DNA from: Metaruminococcus_A sp050943475
GTDB taxonomy: Bacteria; Bacillota; Clostridia; Oscillospirales; Ruminococcaceae
Direction: 5' to 3'
Assembly (NCBI GenBank): GCA_050943475.1
Contig: JBMNPF010000011.1
Location: 1-64,000, forward strand
DNA length: 64,000 bases
The number at the start of each line of letters is the position of its first letter. Within the stretch, counting starts at the first letter, position 1. The translations under genes were made by a program, and so were the position numbers. Below are positions 8,520-17,643 of this stretch, piece by piece. The notes under the pieces are model-generated. The model saw nothing but the letters and a program-made list of their open reading frames with translations, did no database searches and had not been told where the DNA came from.

Positions 8520-9269
8520 ATGAAGGCGAAAAAATGTATTATATGGTCTGCTTTTGCGGCCATTTTGGTCGGCGTTGGTATTTGGACGGCTTCCACAGCG
8601 CCAAAACAGAGCAAACCGGAGTCCCATACAGAGCCAATTATGTCAGATACTGAACCAGAACCACATCCAACTGTTCCACTGCCCCGGCTGGTGGAGTATT
8701 ACCAAGAGCAGCTTGACCCGGATATTCCCAAAATCACCGTTACAGCACGTGTTTACGGCGATGGCTATGCGGCCGACCTGCATCTGCCGTATGACGGAGT
8801 AATCCGTGCGACCGAAAAGAGTGCGGAACTGGATGCCAATCAAACGTGGTTTGTAAACCTGATGAACAACTTCTGGTCGCTGCCCAAACTACATGATGAA
8901 TACAACCATTATTTGAAATCGGAAATGACGCCGTCGCATATTTCCATTCGGTTCAATGAGCAGCCGACGGGGAAAATTATGGTGCGGGATTATGGAATCT
9001 TTGATTCGTCCGGTGAGGCTACTTCTACGACCTTAAATGGTGCAAGCTATCAGAAAATCCCCATTCCTGTGCAAGGTGAGCTTTCGTTTGATTTGTGGGA
9101 GTATGAAGGAATTGGGTCTCTGAGCACGCAGCCGGCTTTGCGCGGATTGCTCATACAGTGCGAATACAATGAAAAACTGGTTGAATATTTTATTTTGTTC
9201 CAGGCCGATTACCCGTGGAGCGGGTTTTATACGGCGGATTTTTCCCACCTTACCCCATTAGAAGCATAA
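8520..9269 (+). CDS. Membrane-anchored protein, tandem family copy 3
   Basis: 249 residues. Start chosen at ATG behind GGGGGGAGG. The N-terminal transmembrane segment (IIWSAFAAILVGVGIW) is followed by a Pro/Glu-rich linker, then the same domain as copies 1 and 2: PLPRLVEYYQEQLDPDIP, LPYD, WFVNLMNNFWSLP, LRGLLIQC, VEYFILFQ and DFSHLTPLEA. It lies 32 nt downstream of copy 2 and ends just before a bidirectional terminator. Function unknown. Confidence 0.8.
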   Translation: MKAKKCIIWSAFAAILVGVGIWTASTAPKQSKPESHTEPIMSDTEPEPHPTVPLPRLVEYYQEQLDPDIPKITVTARVYGDGYAADLHLPYDGVIRATEKSAELDANQTWFVNLMNNFWSLPKLHDEYNHYLKSEMTPSHISIRFNEQPTGKIMVRDYGIFDSSGEATSTTLNGASYQKIPIPVQGELSFDLWEYEGIGSLSTQPALRGLLIQCEYNEKLVEYFILFQADYPWSGFYTADFSHLTPLEA

Positions 9270-9270
9270 C

Positions 9271-9306
9271 AAAAAGCCGCAGGGTGTTTGCCCTGCGGCT
9301 TTTCTA
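9271..9306. terminator. Bidirectional intrinsic terminator
   Basis: AAAAAGCCGCAGGG pairs with CCCTGCGGCTTTT. It serves the tandem-family operon (plus) and the NSS transporter gene (minus). Confidence 0.85.
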
Positions 9307-9332
9307 TTAAAAATTGTATGTGCCCGAACTGG

Positions 9333-10706
9333 TTAGCCCGGCAAGAACATGGAAACATACCCTTGAATTAAAATATACAGCACAATGATCGGGATGACAT
9401 ATTTGGCGTAAAGCCGGATTTTCCGCGGGAAATTTAACCCCTCGCCGGTGTTGGCTTCTTTGATGAAATTGTCCCAGCCCCAGCCGTATTTGGAACAGCA
9501 GAAAATGACGTATACCAGAGAACCGAGCGGTAGAATGTTGTTGCTGACCAGGAAATCCTCAAAATCAAGGATGGTGCTGGTACCGCCCAGCGGGTGTACA
9601 CCGCTCAGAACATTGAAGCCCAGCAGACAGGGGATAGACAGCGCAAAAATCAGAAAAATGTTGACCAGACAAGCCTTTTTTCGGCTCCAGCCCCACAGAT
9701 CCATTGCAAAGGAAAGGATGTTTTCAAACACCGCAATGACGGTGGAAATGGCCGCGAACACCATAAAGAGGAAAAAGAGCGAGCCCCAAAGCTGCCCAAG
9801 CGGCATTTCATTGAAGACATGCGGCAGAGTGATAAAGATGAGCGGCGGCCCGGACTGCGGATCCACGTTATAGGCAAAGCAGGCCGGAATGATGATAAGC
9901 CCTGCCACAAAGGCGACAAAGGTGTCAAGCACCGTAATGCTCATGGTTTCCCCCAGCAGTTTGCGATCCTTTTTCAGGTAACTGCCAAAGATCGCCATGC
10001 TGCCCATGCCAATGCTCAGGGTGAAAAACGCCTGGCTCAACGCTGCGAACAGAACGTTGGGCAGACCCTTGTCCAGCATCCGCTGAAAATCCGGCACAAG
10101 GTAGTAGCTCAGGCCTTCCCCTGCGTTCGGCAGGGTGATGGAACGGACGGCAAGTACAATCATGATGATAATGAGCAGGGTCATCATCACTTTGGTAATG
10201 CGTTCTACACCGTTCTTAAGCCCCAAAGAACAGATTCCAAAACCGATGAGAACCACAATGGCCATAAACAAAATCATGATCCACGGATTGCCTGTAAGGT
10301 TGGTAAACTCCTGTTCAATGGCGCTGCCGCTCAGCCCGTTAAAATCGCCTTTTGCAAATTTGACGAGATAAGCGAGCATCCAGCCGGAAACAGTGGTGTA
10401 AAACATCATGAGCAGGTAGTTGCCCGCCATGCCGAAATAGCCAAAGATATGCCATTTCTTGCCTTTGGGTTCCAATTCCCGGAACGAGCTTGCCACGCTT
10501 TTGCGGCTGGCGCGCCCAACCGAGAACTCCATTGTCATAATCGGTATGCCCAGGATCACCAAAAACAACAGGTAGATTAAAATAAAAGCGGCGCCTCCAT
10601 ATTCGCCAACAATGTACGGAAAGCGCCAGACATTTCCCAGGCCGATTGCACAGCCGGCGGAAATCAGGATAAATCCCAGCCGGGACCCAAAGGTTTCCCT
10701 CTCCAT
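9333..10706 (-). CDS. Neurotransmitter:sodium symporter (NSS/SNF) family transporter
   Basis: A 457-residue polytopic membrane protein of the LeuT/MhsT fold. The N-terminal helix carries the family hallmark around AGCAIGLGNVWRFPYI, where unwound helix 1 binds Na+ and substrate. About 11-12 transmembrane helices follow and the length fits bacterial NSS proteins. Bacterial members usually import amino acids such as tryptophan or tyrosine with Na+; the substrate here is unknown. A weak AAGGACGTG precedes the ATG. It is probably monocistronic, between terminators at 9271-9306 and 10813-10845. Confidence 0.92.
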   Translation of the reverse strand: MERETFGSRLGFILISAGCAIGLGNVWRFPYIVGEYGGAAFILIYLLFLVILGIPIMTMEFSVGRASRKSVASSFRELEPKGKKWHIFGYFGMAGNYLLMMFYTTVSGWMLAYLVKFAKGDFNGLSGSAIEQEFTNLTGNPWIMILFMAIVVLIGFGICSLGLKNGVERITKVMMTLLIIIMIVLAVRSITLPNAGEGLSYYLVPDFQRMLDKGLPNVLFAALSQAFFTLSIGMGSMAIFGSYLKKDRKLLGETMSITVLDTFVAFVAGLIIIPACFAYNVDPQSGPPLIFITLPHVFNEMPLGQLWGSLFFLFMVFAAISTVIAVFENILSFAMDLWGWSRKKACLVNIFLIFALSIPCLLGFNVLSGVHPLGGTSTILDFEDFLVSNNILPLGSLVYVIFCCSKYGWGWDNFIKEANTGEGLNFPRKIRLYAKYVIPIIVLYILIQGYVSMFLPG

Positions 10707-10812
10707 AAATTTTCACGTCCTTGTGTTTTTCTATATGCAATTACTTTATCATATTCAGCACTTTAAAGCAATGGTTTTCTTGTATGCGGCAAACGGGAAT
10801 CCCCAGTCAAAC

Positions 10813-10845
10813 AAAAAAGCGGCAGGTGCTTTACCTGCCGCTTTT
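10813..10845. terminator. Bidirectional intrinsic terminator
   Basis: AAAAAAGCGGCAGGT and ACCTGCCGCTTTT form a strong stem. It lies 62 nt downstream of the flippase-like gene on the minus strand. Confidence 0.8.
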
Positions 10846-10906
10846 GCCGGTGAAACAATCTGTTTCTGCAATGAATTGAAAGTTCGTGGGGATTATCCAG
10901 TCTATT

Positions 10907-11947
10907 TTACTTGGAATCTGATGTCAACGCGGCTGCCTTTTCGTTTTCCGGCGTTACTTCCCGCCGGCGAACATAGAACAGCAGCCCGGCAATAATGGGG
11001 AAGTAGAAGGTCAGCAGCCGCCACAGCAGAATTGCCATGTTGAGCTGGTTTGCCGGGAAGAAAAGCTGGAAAAACATGAAAAAGCTGATTTCAGCGCCGC
11101 CAATCGCCCCCGGAAGCGGAACGAATGCCGTGATCATCGCTACGAAAATCTGAGCGGAAACCACAGTGAAAAAGTTCTCCTGTATACCGCCGAACGAAAG
11201 ATAAATAAAGTAGGGGATGGCGCTGTAAACGACTATCTGTACAACGGAGAGCAGAACATTGACGGCAAACATCCGTTTGTTTTTCTTAATCTGCTGAAAG
11301 CCATTGTAAAATTCGTCAATCTCTTCCAGCGCGCGTTCTAGTTTGTGATCGAGGTTTTTAAAAATCCGCAGTTTACCGCAGAGCTTAATGAACCCACAGA
11401 CCATTTTAACGGTAAACTTCTTGAAAAAACCAATGCAGAACAATACCGCCAGCACTGCAAAGTTGATGATAAACCCAATAAATACCAGATAAACAAAACC
11501 GCTGATTTCGCTGGAAAATTCACCGAACTTAAAAATTAGCACAATTACGGAGGAAAGGGTGAGACCCGTTTGGAACACGATAAATTTTAACAGCAGCGAA
11601 CAGGTTGCAACACCAATGGGCACGCCGCATTTTGCCATGTCATATGCTTGAATGGGCTGACCGCCGCTCGCAAAGGGTGTAATGCAGTTAAACAGCTGGC
11701 CAATCATGCTGGTGCGCAGCGTCTGTTTGAATTTCTGAGGCGGATAATAAGACTTGGTAATGTTGTGCAGAATGCCAGCTTCAAAAGCCCAGTAAATCAT
11801 CATCGCCAGCACGCCGCAGAGCAGCCACCATTTGTTGGCCTGGGTGAGGATGGTCGTGATGTTGTCAATGCCATCCACCAATAAAACGTAGGCAAGCAAC
11901 GCTATAATGGAAAGCGAAACAATAATAATGTTAATTTTTTTCTTCAC
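10907..11947 (-). CDS. Lysylphosphatidylglycerol synthase TM-region / flippase-like membrane protein
   Basis: 346 residues with about 8 predicted transmembrane helices, matching the AglD/MprF-N-terminal-like family (formerly UPF0104). Seen features: an N-terminal hydrophobic helix (IIIVSLSIIALLAYVLLVDG), a conserved polar segment FNCITPFASGGQPIQAY, and AFVPLPGAIGGAEISF near the C-terminus. The cytosolic lysyl-transferase domain of true MprF is absent, so a lipid-flipping role is only inference. Start set at GTG, 8 nt after AAGGGAG; the open frame extends 10 codons upstream. Confidence 0.82.
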   Translation of the reverse strand: MKKKINIIIVSLSIIALLAYVLLVDGIDNITTILTQANKWWLLCGVLAMMIYWAFEAGILHNITKSYYPPQKFKQTLRTSMIGQLFNCITPFASGGQPIQAYDMAKCGVPIGVATCSLLLKFIVFQTGLTLSSVIVLIFKFGEFSSEISGFVYLVFIGFIINFAVLAVLFCIGFFKKFTVKMVCGFIKLCGKLRIFKNLDHKLERALEEIDEFYNGFQQIKKNKRMFAVNVLLSVVQIVVYSAIPYFIYLSFGGIQENFFTVVSAQIFVAMITAFVPLPGAIGGAEISFFMFFQLFFPANQLNMAILLWRLLTFYFPIIAGLLFYVRRREVTPENEKAAALTSDSK

Positions 11948-12283
11948 TGATTTTGCTCCCTTTTCCGAAGAGATCAAGACGGATGCGTTTTAAACAAAAT
12001 TTCCGCGGGCACCGGTCTTTGGATTGGTTTCTGTATGAAACGAAAGAGCGATTTTATTCCGGCGGAAACCAGCCGCCGCTTACAGACGGCTATTGCTTAT
12101 TATAGCATATTATACGAAAAATTCACCATCTTTTTGTAATTTCATGATTCTGTACGAAAACCACTCGGTTTGTCGCCAAGAAACTTCTAACCTTAACAAC
12201 CTTTGCAGTGGGGATTTTTCAGGCATTCTTGATCTGATTCCAGCCCAAATTTAATTTTTTGTAAAAAACACTCGAATTTTTAC
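11948..12283. other. Intergenic, AT-rich
   Basis: No gene seen. On the minus strand TATAAT-like boxes near 12100-12115 may serve the flippase-like gene. The plus-strand tRNA promoter begins at 12284. Confidence 0.4.
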
Positions 12284-12312
12284 TTGACAAATCAGTTTGA
12301 ATCAAGTAAAAT
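12284..12312 (+). promoter_or_regulatory. Promoter of the tRNA-Phe/tRNA-Gly operon
   Basis: Consensus TTGACA, exactly 17-bp spacer, TAAAAT, 32 nt upstream of tRNA-Phe. Confidence 0.85.
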
Positions 12313-12344
12313 AAATACCGTTGCTGATGCTTAAGTTCTGACGC

Positions 12345-12420
<76 letters not shown>

Positions 12421-12434
12421 TTTCTTGTTTATAT

Positions 12435-12510
12435 GCGGGTTTAGCTCATCTGGTAGAGCGCCACCTTGCCAAGGTGGAGGTAGCGAGTTCGAGCCTCGTA
12501 ACCCGCTCCA
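12435..12510 (+). tRNA. tRNA-Gly (GCC)
   Basis: 76 nt including CCA. Acceptor GCGGGTT pairs with AACCCGC, discriminator T. Anticodon stem CCACC/GGTGG holds TTGCCAA, anticodon GCC. T-loop AGTTCGAGCCT. Confidence 0.97.
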
Positions 12511-12513
12511 ATC

Positions 12514-12542
12514 AAAAGCACCTCATTTGAGGTGCTTTTTTT
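12514..12542 (+). terminator. Terminator of the Phe-Gly tRNA operon
   Basis: AAAGCACCTCA and TGAGGTGCTTT form an 11-bp stem with a run of seven Ts, 4 nt after tRNA-Gly. Confidence 0.88.
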
Positions 12543-12641
12543 AATATTTCGTAAAATTTTAGAAAACCGGAAAGCGCTGCTTCAGCCGCTTGAAATTGAG
12601 GTGCGGGGTCCCCACAAAAGCGTAGTTTTTTAGGGGTGCGG

Positions 12642-12671
12642 CAGCGAATTTGAGCCTCATAACCCGCTTCA
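12642..12671 (+). pseudogene. Degenerate copy of the tRNA-Gly 3' end
   Basis: This 30-nt stretch aligns without gaps to the last 30 nt of the intact tRNA-Gly (12481-12510) with 25 identities. All five differences are transitions (C/T or A/G). A weak ATTCTA/TAGAAT hairpin with a T-run follows (~12676-12706), copying the tRNA-plus-terminator order. Such a 3'-end duplication is the usual scar of integration into a tRNA gene, but a decayed tandem tRNA copy would look the same. No element genes remain in the ~130 nt between. Confidence 0.6.
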
Positions 12672-12942
12672 GTTGAAAGACATTCTATTTAGAATGCCTT
12701 TTTTGTTTTGCATTTTTTCAATGACTGCCTGCGCCGTTGCCTACTGTTTTGTCAGTTCCTCGCTGACCTGCCGCAGAGGTTACTGCTCGGCAGAACCAGC
12801 TCGGAATTTTGCTGCGGCTTTATCCGGTGACAGAGCCTGATTTGAAAAAACGCAGCCCGCCTCCTTTTCGATGAGTGATACAGCTCGCCCAAATATATCA
12901 AGAGCTGTGAATGGCGGCATAAAACCCAAAGGTTTTCACAAA

Positions 12943-13040
12943 AAACCGGTACCGTATATTGAACAATACTCCCAAAGCCGTTTCCGTATGTCACATACGG
13001 TCTTGCTTTTGGAGGGTGTTCATGGATACGGTACCGATTT
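12943..13040. repeat. 98-bp imperfect inverted repeat (long hairpin)
   Basis: The arms are about 47 nt each and meet at a loop near TCAC (12991-12994). Matching blocks are CGGTACCGTAT (both arms), TTGAACA / TGTTCA, CTCC(C)AAA / TTTGGAG and CCGTATG / CATACGG. It lies just downstream of the minus-strand TVP38 gene. It could be a MITE-like element, a long terminator stem or an RNA hairpin. DNA at 12707-12942 holds nothing I recognise. Confidence 0.65.
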
Positions 13041-13042
13041 GA

Positions 13043-13792
13043 TTATTTATGGTGATTTTCTGCTTTTTCTATTTCGTGACGTTTGTTTCGGCTGAAAAAA
13101 GCGATGATTTTGTCGTTAAACACGATCCCCAAAACGGCGACTGCGCCGGTGATGGCAAAAATCAGGATCATTTCCAGCCATTTTTCATCGTCAATAGCGG
13201 AACCCGCAAAGGTTGAAGTGATGATAGAGGGAATCCGTGCAATGGTTGTAATGGCAAAATACTGAAGCGGTTTGACGTCGGTCAGTGGAATCACGTAAGA
13301 GAGGACGTCTTTCGGTGTTCCCGGTATAAAGAACAGGATGAAGATGATGAGATTTAATTTTCTGTTGTTGTGCAGAAATTTAAACTTTTCAGTTTTTTTA
13401 ATATCGATCATATTGCTGACAAAGGAATACCCCAATAGCTTAACTAGGTAATAAATCAGCACTGTGCCAATCAGGGAACCGAGCAGACAGGCGAATAACC
13501 CGCCCCAGGGGCCGTACAGCAATCCGCCGATAACCTCAATCGGCTCGCCGGGGATGACGGCAAAAATAATCTGAAAGACCTGAAGCGATGCAAAAATCAG
13601 CCAGCCCCAAACACCGAATGAGAGGATTTGATCCTTTAAAAGATCGCGGTTGACCTTGTCCTTAAGCGCAATGATGTTCGGCAGCAGGATGAGCGCTACA
13701 ATAATGGTGATGAGAATAAAGGCAGCAAAAATACCAAATTTAATTTTATCCTTGCGGGGAACGCTTTTGAATTTTTCAATGAGTTTGGACAA
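13043..13792 (-). CDS. TVP38/TMEM64 (DedA-related) family membrane protein
   Basis: 249 residues with about six transmembrane segments. The VTT/SNARE-associated domain is recognised by VFQIIFAVIPGEPIEVIGGLLYGPWGG and FFIPGTPKDVLSYVIPLTD, the two re-entrant Gly/Pro motifs of the family, which in bacteria is linked to lipid scrambling and envelope homeostasis. Start is TTG at 13792, 9 nt after AGGAGG. The frame extends 31 codons upstream, but that part would overlap the purL terminator. A long hairpin lies directly downstream. Confidence 0.85.
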   Translation of the reverse strand: MSKLIEKFKSVPRKDKIKFGIFAAFILITIIVALILLPNIIALKDKVNRDLLKDQILSFGVWGWLIFASLQVFQIIFAVIPGEPIEVIGGLLYGPWGGLFACLLGSLIGTVLIYYLVKLLGYSFVSNMIDIKKTEKFKFLHNNRKLNLIIFILFFIPGTPKDVLSYVIPLTDVKPLQYFAITTIARIPSIITSTFAGSAIDDEKWLEMILIFAITGAVAVLGIVFNDKIIAFFSRNKRHEIEKAENHHK

Positions 13793-13841
13793 AGCGGCTT
13801 TCCTCCTGTCAGCCTGCACATAGGCAATGTATGCAAAATCA

Positions 13842-13875
13842 TAAGAAAAGAGGCACGGAAAATCCCGTGCCTCTC
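13842..13875 (-). terminator. Intrinsic terminator of purL
   Basis: On the minus strand GAGGCACGG pairs with CCGTGCCTC around a 6-nt loop, followed by TTTTCTTAT. It starts 14 nt after the purL stop. Confidence 0.85.
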
Positions 13876-13888
13876 TATCATACACGAA

Positions 13889-16800
13889 TTACGCGAAATA
13901 ATCTACCCCTGCTTTAAAGATTAACTGATCCTTTACACCGGGGACATTTTTACAGACGAATTCGCCCATACGCTCACTGTGACCCATCTTGCCAAAGACG
14001 CGGCCGTCCGGGGAGGTAATGCCCTCAATGGCGGCAACCGAAGCGTTCGGATTGTGCCGGATGTCCATTGTCGGTTTGCCCTCCAGATCGATGTACTGGG
14101 TGGCAATCTGGCCGTTGTCTGCCATCTGCCGAATCAGTTCCGCGTCTGCCACAAATCGGCCCTCGCCGTGAGAAATGGCAATGCTGTGTACGTCGCCGAC
14201 GTTGTTGTGCATCAGCCATGGGGATTTGTTGGAGCAGATCCGGGTGCTCACCATCATCGACTGATGGCGGCCAATGGCGTTGAAGGTCAAGGTTGGCGCA
14301 TGATCGGTCAGCTCCACAATTTCGCCGTAGGGAACCAGACCGAGCTTGACCAGCGCCTGAAAACCGTTGCAGATTCCCAGCATCAAGCCGTCGCGCTGCT
14401 TAAGCAGGCGGTGAACTGCATCCTTCAGCCGCGGATTGCGGAAAAAGCTGGTGATGAACTTGGCCGAACCTTCCGGTTCGTCACCGCCGGAGAAACCGCC
14501 CGGAATCATAATGATTTGAGCCTCGTCCGCCAGCTTGACAAATGCGTCCAGGGATTCCTGAATCTGGTGGCTGGTCAGGTTGCGGATGACAAAAATTTCC
14601 GGATCCGCGCCGGCGTTTTCAAAGGCACGCGCAGTGTCGTATTCACAGTTGGTGCCCGGGAAAACCGGGATGAGCACCTTGGGTTTCGCCGCCTTAATGG
14701 ACGGTACAACACGCTCGTTGCACTGGTAATGGAAGGCTTCAATCTCTTCAGCTGGCGTGCCCGCCGTGATGGGGAAGACTGGGTTGAGCACCGCTTCGGT
14801 TGCTTTGGAAAGCTCTTCAACTGAAACGATTTCGCCGCCCTCCAATACGATGATCGGGGTGTCAAGAACAATACCGAATACGTTGCAGCCTTCCGGCGGC
14901 TGGTGTTCTCCGGAAAGTTCCACAACGAAACCACCGTAGACGGGGTTGAACAGCAGTGCGTCGGGCAGCTTGGCGGTAAACTTAAAACCAAGATTGTTGC
15001 CGAAGCACATTTTGGCAATGCCTTCTGCAACGCCGCCATAGCCCAGCGTCCAAACCGCTTTTGCGGAACCGGATGCAATCAGCGCCTCTACGGTATCGTA
15101 GAGCTTGAGCAGGCTGTCAAAGCAGGGCAGGCCGTTTTGGTCGTATTCCGGTAGGAAGAGCGCCACCTGGTTGCTCGCCTGTTTAAACTCCGGCGAAAGA
15201 ATTTTGGGAGCGTCTGCTACCGACACGGCAAAAGAAACAAGGGTCGGCGGTACGTCAATCTCCTCAAAGGAGCCGGACATCGAGTCCTTGCCACCAATCG
15301 AGCCAATTCCAAGTCCAACCTGCGCCTTGTACGCGCCAAGCAGCGCGGAGAGCGGCTTGCCCCAGCGGCTCGGTGTGTTTTTGGTGCGTTCAAAATATTC
15401 CTGGAAGGTCAGCCAGCACTGGTTGTGGGAACCGCCGGCTGCAACCACTTTGGAAACCGATTCCACAACGGCATAAACGGCGCCGTGATATGGGCTCTTG
15501 GCGCTTAAATCGGGGTTGAAGCCCCAGCCCATCAGCGAAGAGGTATTGGTCTGGCCGTGCAGAACCGGAATTTTCGCCGCCATCGCCTGAGCGGGAGTGG
15601 TCTGCAAAATGCCGCCGTAGGGCATGAGAACAGTGGAAGCGCCAATGGTGGAGTCAAACCGCTCAACCAATCCCTTCTGCGAGCAGACGTTGAGCTCGGT
15701 CATCAGCTTGGTCCAGCTTTCCGGGGCGTCTTTATAATCGTGAACCGGGGAAAGGGAAGGCGCTTCAATTTCAATATCGGTGTATTTGGTTGCACCGTTG
15801 GAGTTCAAAAATTCGCGGGAAAGGTCGACAATGGTGTTGCCGCACCAGTTCATCCGCAGGCGCGGCTGTTCGGTGACAACTGCCACTTTGGTCGCAAGAA
15901 GGTTTTCCTCTGAGGCAAACGCAATGAATGCATCTGCGTCGGACGGCGAAACCACCACCGCCATACGCTCCTGCGATTCGGAAATGGCGAGCTCGGTACC
16001 GTCAAGGCCGTCGTATTTTTTGGGTACAGCGTCCAAATCAATGGCAAGGCCATCCGCCAGTTCGCCGATGGCAACCGAGACGCCGCCCGCACCAAAGTCG
16101 TTGCAGCGCTTGATGAGCTGGGTCGCCTCCGGGTTGCGGAACAGCCGCTGGAGTTTGCGTTCTTCCGGCGGATTGCCCTTCTGCACCTCTGCGCCGCAGC
16201 TTTCCAGCGATTCCATCGTGTGGGATTTGGAGGAACCGGTCGCGCCGCCGCAGCCATCACGCCCGGTCTTGCCGCCGAGCAGAATGATGATGTCACCCGG
16301 AACGGGGCGTTCACGCACAACATTTTCCACCGGGGCTGCGCCGACAACCGCGCCGATTTCAAGGCGTTTCGCCACATATCCGGGATGGTAAACCTCGGCA
16401 ACCTGCCCGGTTGCAAGGCCAATCTGGTTGCCGTAGGAGCTGTAACCCTGCGCTGCGCCAACGGTGATTTTACGCTGCGGCAGCTTGCCCGGGATGGTCT
16501 CTTCCACCGGCACCAGCGGATTGGAAGCACCGGTGACACGCATGGCCTGGTAGACGTAGGAACGCCCGGAAAGCGGGTCGCGGATAGCGCCGCCAAGGCA
16601 GGTTGCTGCGCCGCCGAACGGTTCAATTTCGGTCGGATGGTTGTGGGTTTCGTTTTTGAACATCAGCAGCCATTGTTCGGTTTTGCCGTCAACCTCAACG
16701 TCAATGTGCACCGAGCAGGCGTTAATTTCTTCGGATTCGTCCAAATCCTTCAAAAGTCCTTCGCGTTTGAGCTTTTTTGCCGCAATGGTCGCAAGATCCA

Positions 16801-17608
16801 TCAAGGTCATCGGCTTGTCAGTACGGCCTTTATACAACTCTTCACGGGTCAGGACGTATTCGTTGAAGGTCTCCTGAATATAATCAGAATGGATGGTGAC
16901 CTTGTCAATGTTGGTCAAAAAGGTTGTGTGGCGGCAGTGATCCGACCAGTAGGTGTCGATCATCCGGATTTCGGTGATGGTCGGGTCGCGCTGCTCGTCC
17001 GCCTTGAAATACTGCTGACAGAATTTAATATCGTCCAAATCCATGGCAAGGCCGTAGCTTGCAATGAATTCACGCAGGCCGTCTTCGTCAAGCGCGGTAA
17101 AACCGGTCAGGGTTTCCACTTCGGTCGGGATTTTATATTTGACATCCAGCGTGTCATAGGGAGCAAGAGAGGCCTCTCTGCTTTCCACCGGGTTGATGAC
17201 ATAAGACTTGACCTGTTCAAAATCCTCGTTTGAAAGCTCGCCTTCCAGAACGTAGATTTTGGCGCTGCGCACCCGGGGCCGTTCTCCCTGGGTCAGCAGC
17301 TGAATGCACTGCTCGCAGGAGTCTGCACGCTGGTCAAACTGACCAGGCAGGTACTCGGTTGCAAAAATGCGTTCTTTTTTGAGCTTGGGCAGGTCGTGGT
17401 AGACGGTGTCGACCGGCGGCTCGGAAAAAATGGTCGGTGTTGCAAGGGCGAAATCCTTTTTGGAAATTCCCTCAACATCGTACCGGTTAATGATGCGCAG
17501 GCCGCTCAGGCCCTCCAGCCGCAGGGCTGTTTTGATGTCGGAAAGCAATCCTTTTGCTTCCACCGCAAACGGGGTCTTTTTCTCCACGTAAATACGATAA
17601 ACTGACAT
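13889..17608 (-). CDS. purL: Phosphoribosylformylglycinamidine synthase, large single-chain form
   Basis: 1239 residues. It catalyses the ATP- and glutamine-dependent conversion of FGAR to FGAM in purine synthesis. Synthetase domains (~200-950) contain DTYWSDHCRHTTF, FKNETHNHPTEIEPFGGAATCLGGAIRDP and GGCGGATGSSK-like blocks. The C-terminal class-I glutaminase has the nucleophile Cys in LGICNGFQ (~1077) preceded by PGGFSGGDEPEG. The fused form and its divergence from the proteobacterial enzyme fit the Clostridia clade-II PurL. Start chosen at MSVYRIYV behind GGAGG. It follows mtaB by 35 nt and is probably co-transcribed. No other pur gene is present here. Confidence 0.95.
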   Translation of the reverse strand: MSVYRIYVEKKTPFAVEAKGLLSDIKTALRLEGLSGLRIINRYDVEGISKKDFALATPTIFSEPPVDTVYHDLPKLKKERIFATEYLPGQFDQRADSCEQCIQLLTQGERPRVRSAKIYVLEGELSNEDFEQVKSYVINPVESREASLAPYDTLDVKYKIPTEVETLTGFTALDEDGLREFIASYGLAMDLDDIKFCQQYFKADEQRDPTITEIRMIDTYWSDHCRHTTFLTNIDKVTIHSDYIQETFNEYVLTREELYKGRTDKPMTLMDLATIAAKKLKREGLLKDLDESEEINACSVHIDVEVDGKTEQWLLMFKNETHNHPTEIEPFGGAATCLGGAIRDPLSGRSYVYQAMRVTGASNPLVPVEETIPGKLPQRKITVGAAQGYSSYGNQIGLATGQVAEVYHPGYVAKRLEIGAVVGAAPVENVVRERPVPGDIIILLGGKTGRDGCGGATGSSKSHTMESLESCGAEVQKGNPPEERKLQRLFRNPEATQLIKRCNDFGAGGVSVAIGELADGLAIDLDAVPKKYDGLDGTELAISESQERMAVVVSPSDADAFIAFASEENLLATKVAVVTEQPRLRMNWCGNTIVDLSREFLNSNGATKYTDIEIEAPSLSPVHDYKDAPESWTKLMTELNVCSQKGLVERFDSTIGASTVLMPYGGILQTTPAQAMAAKIPVLHGQTNTSSLMGWGFNPDLSAKSPYHGAVYAVVESVSKVVAAGGSHNQCWLTFQEYFERTKNTPSRWGKPLSALLGAYKAQVGLGIGSIGGKDSMSGSFEEIDVPPTLVSFAVSVADAPKILSPEFKQASNQVALFLPEYDQNGLPCFDSLLKLYDTVEALIASGSAKAVWTLGYGGVAEGIAKMCFGNNLGFKFTAKLPDALLFNPVYGGFVVELSGEHQPPEGCNVFGIVLDTPIIVLEGGEIVSVEELSKATEAVLNPVFPITAGTPAEEIEAFHYQCNERVVPSIKAAKPKVLIPVFPGTNCEYDTARAFENAGADPEIFVIRNLTSHQIQESLDAFVKLADEAQIIMIPGGFSGGDEPEGSAKFITSFFRNPRLKDAVHRLLKQRDGLMLGICNGFQALVKLGLVPYGEIVELTDHAPTLTFNAIGRHQSMMVSTRICSNKSPWLMHNNVGDVHSIAISHGEGRFVADAELIRQMADNGQIATQYIDLEGKPTMDIRHNPNASVAAIEGITSPDGRVFGKMGHSERMGEFVCKNVPGVKDQLIFKAGVDYFA

Positions 17609-17643
17609 ATCATCCTCCACTTTCTGCTGGTGAATTGGCGCGT

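Noticed and set aside
12752..12994. 80-codon minus-strand frame downstream of the TVP38 gene
   Set aside because: It overlaps the long inverted repeat and has no start signal.
16220..17233. 337-codon plus-strand frame inside purL
   Set aside because: Shadow of the highly conserved PurL coding sequence.
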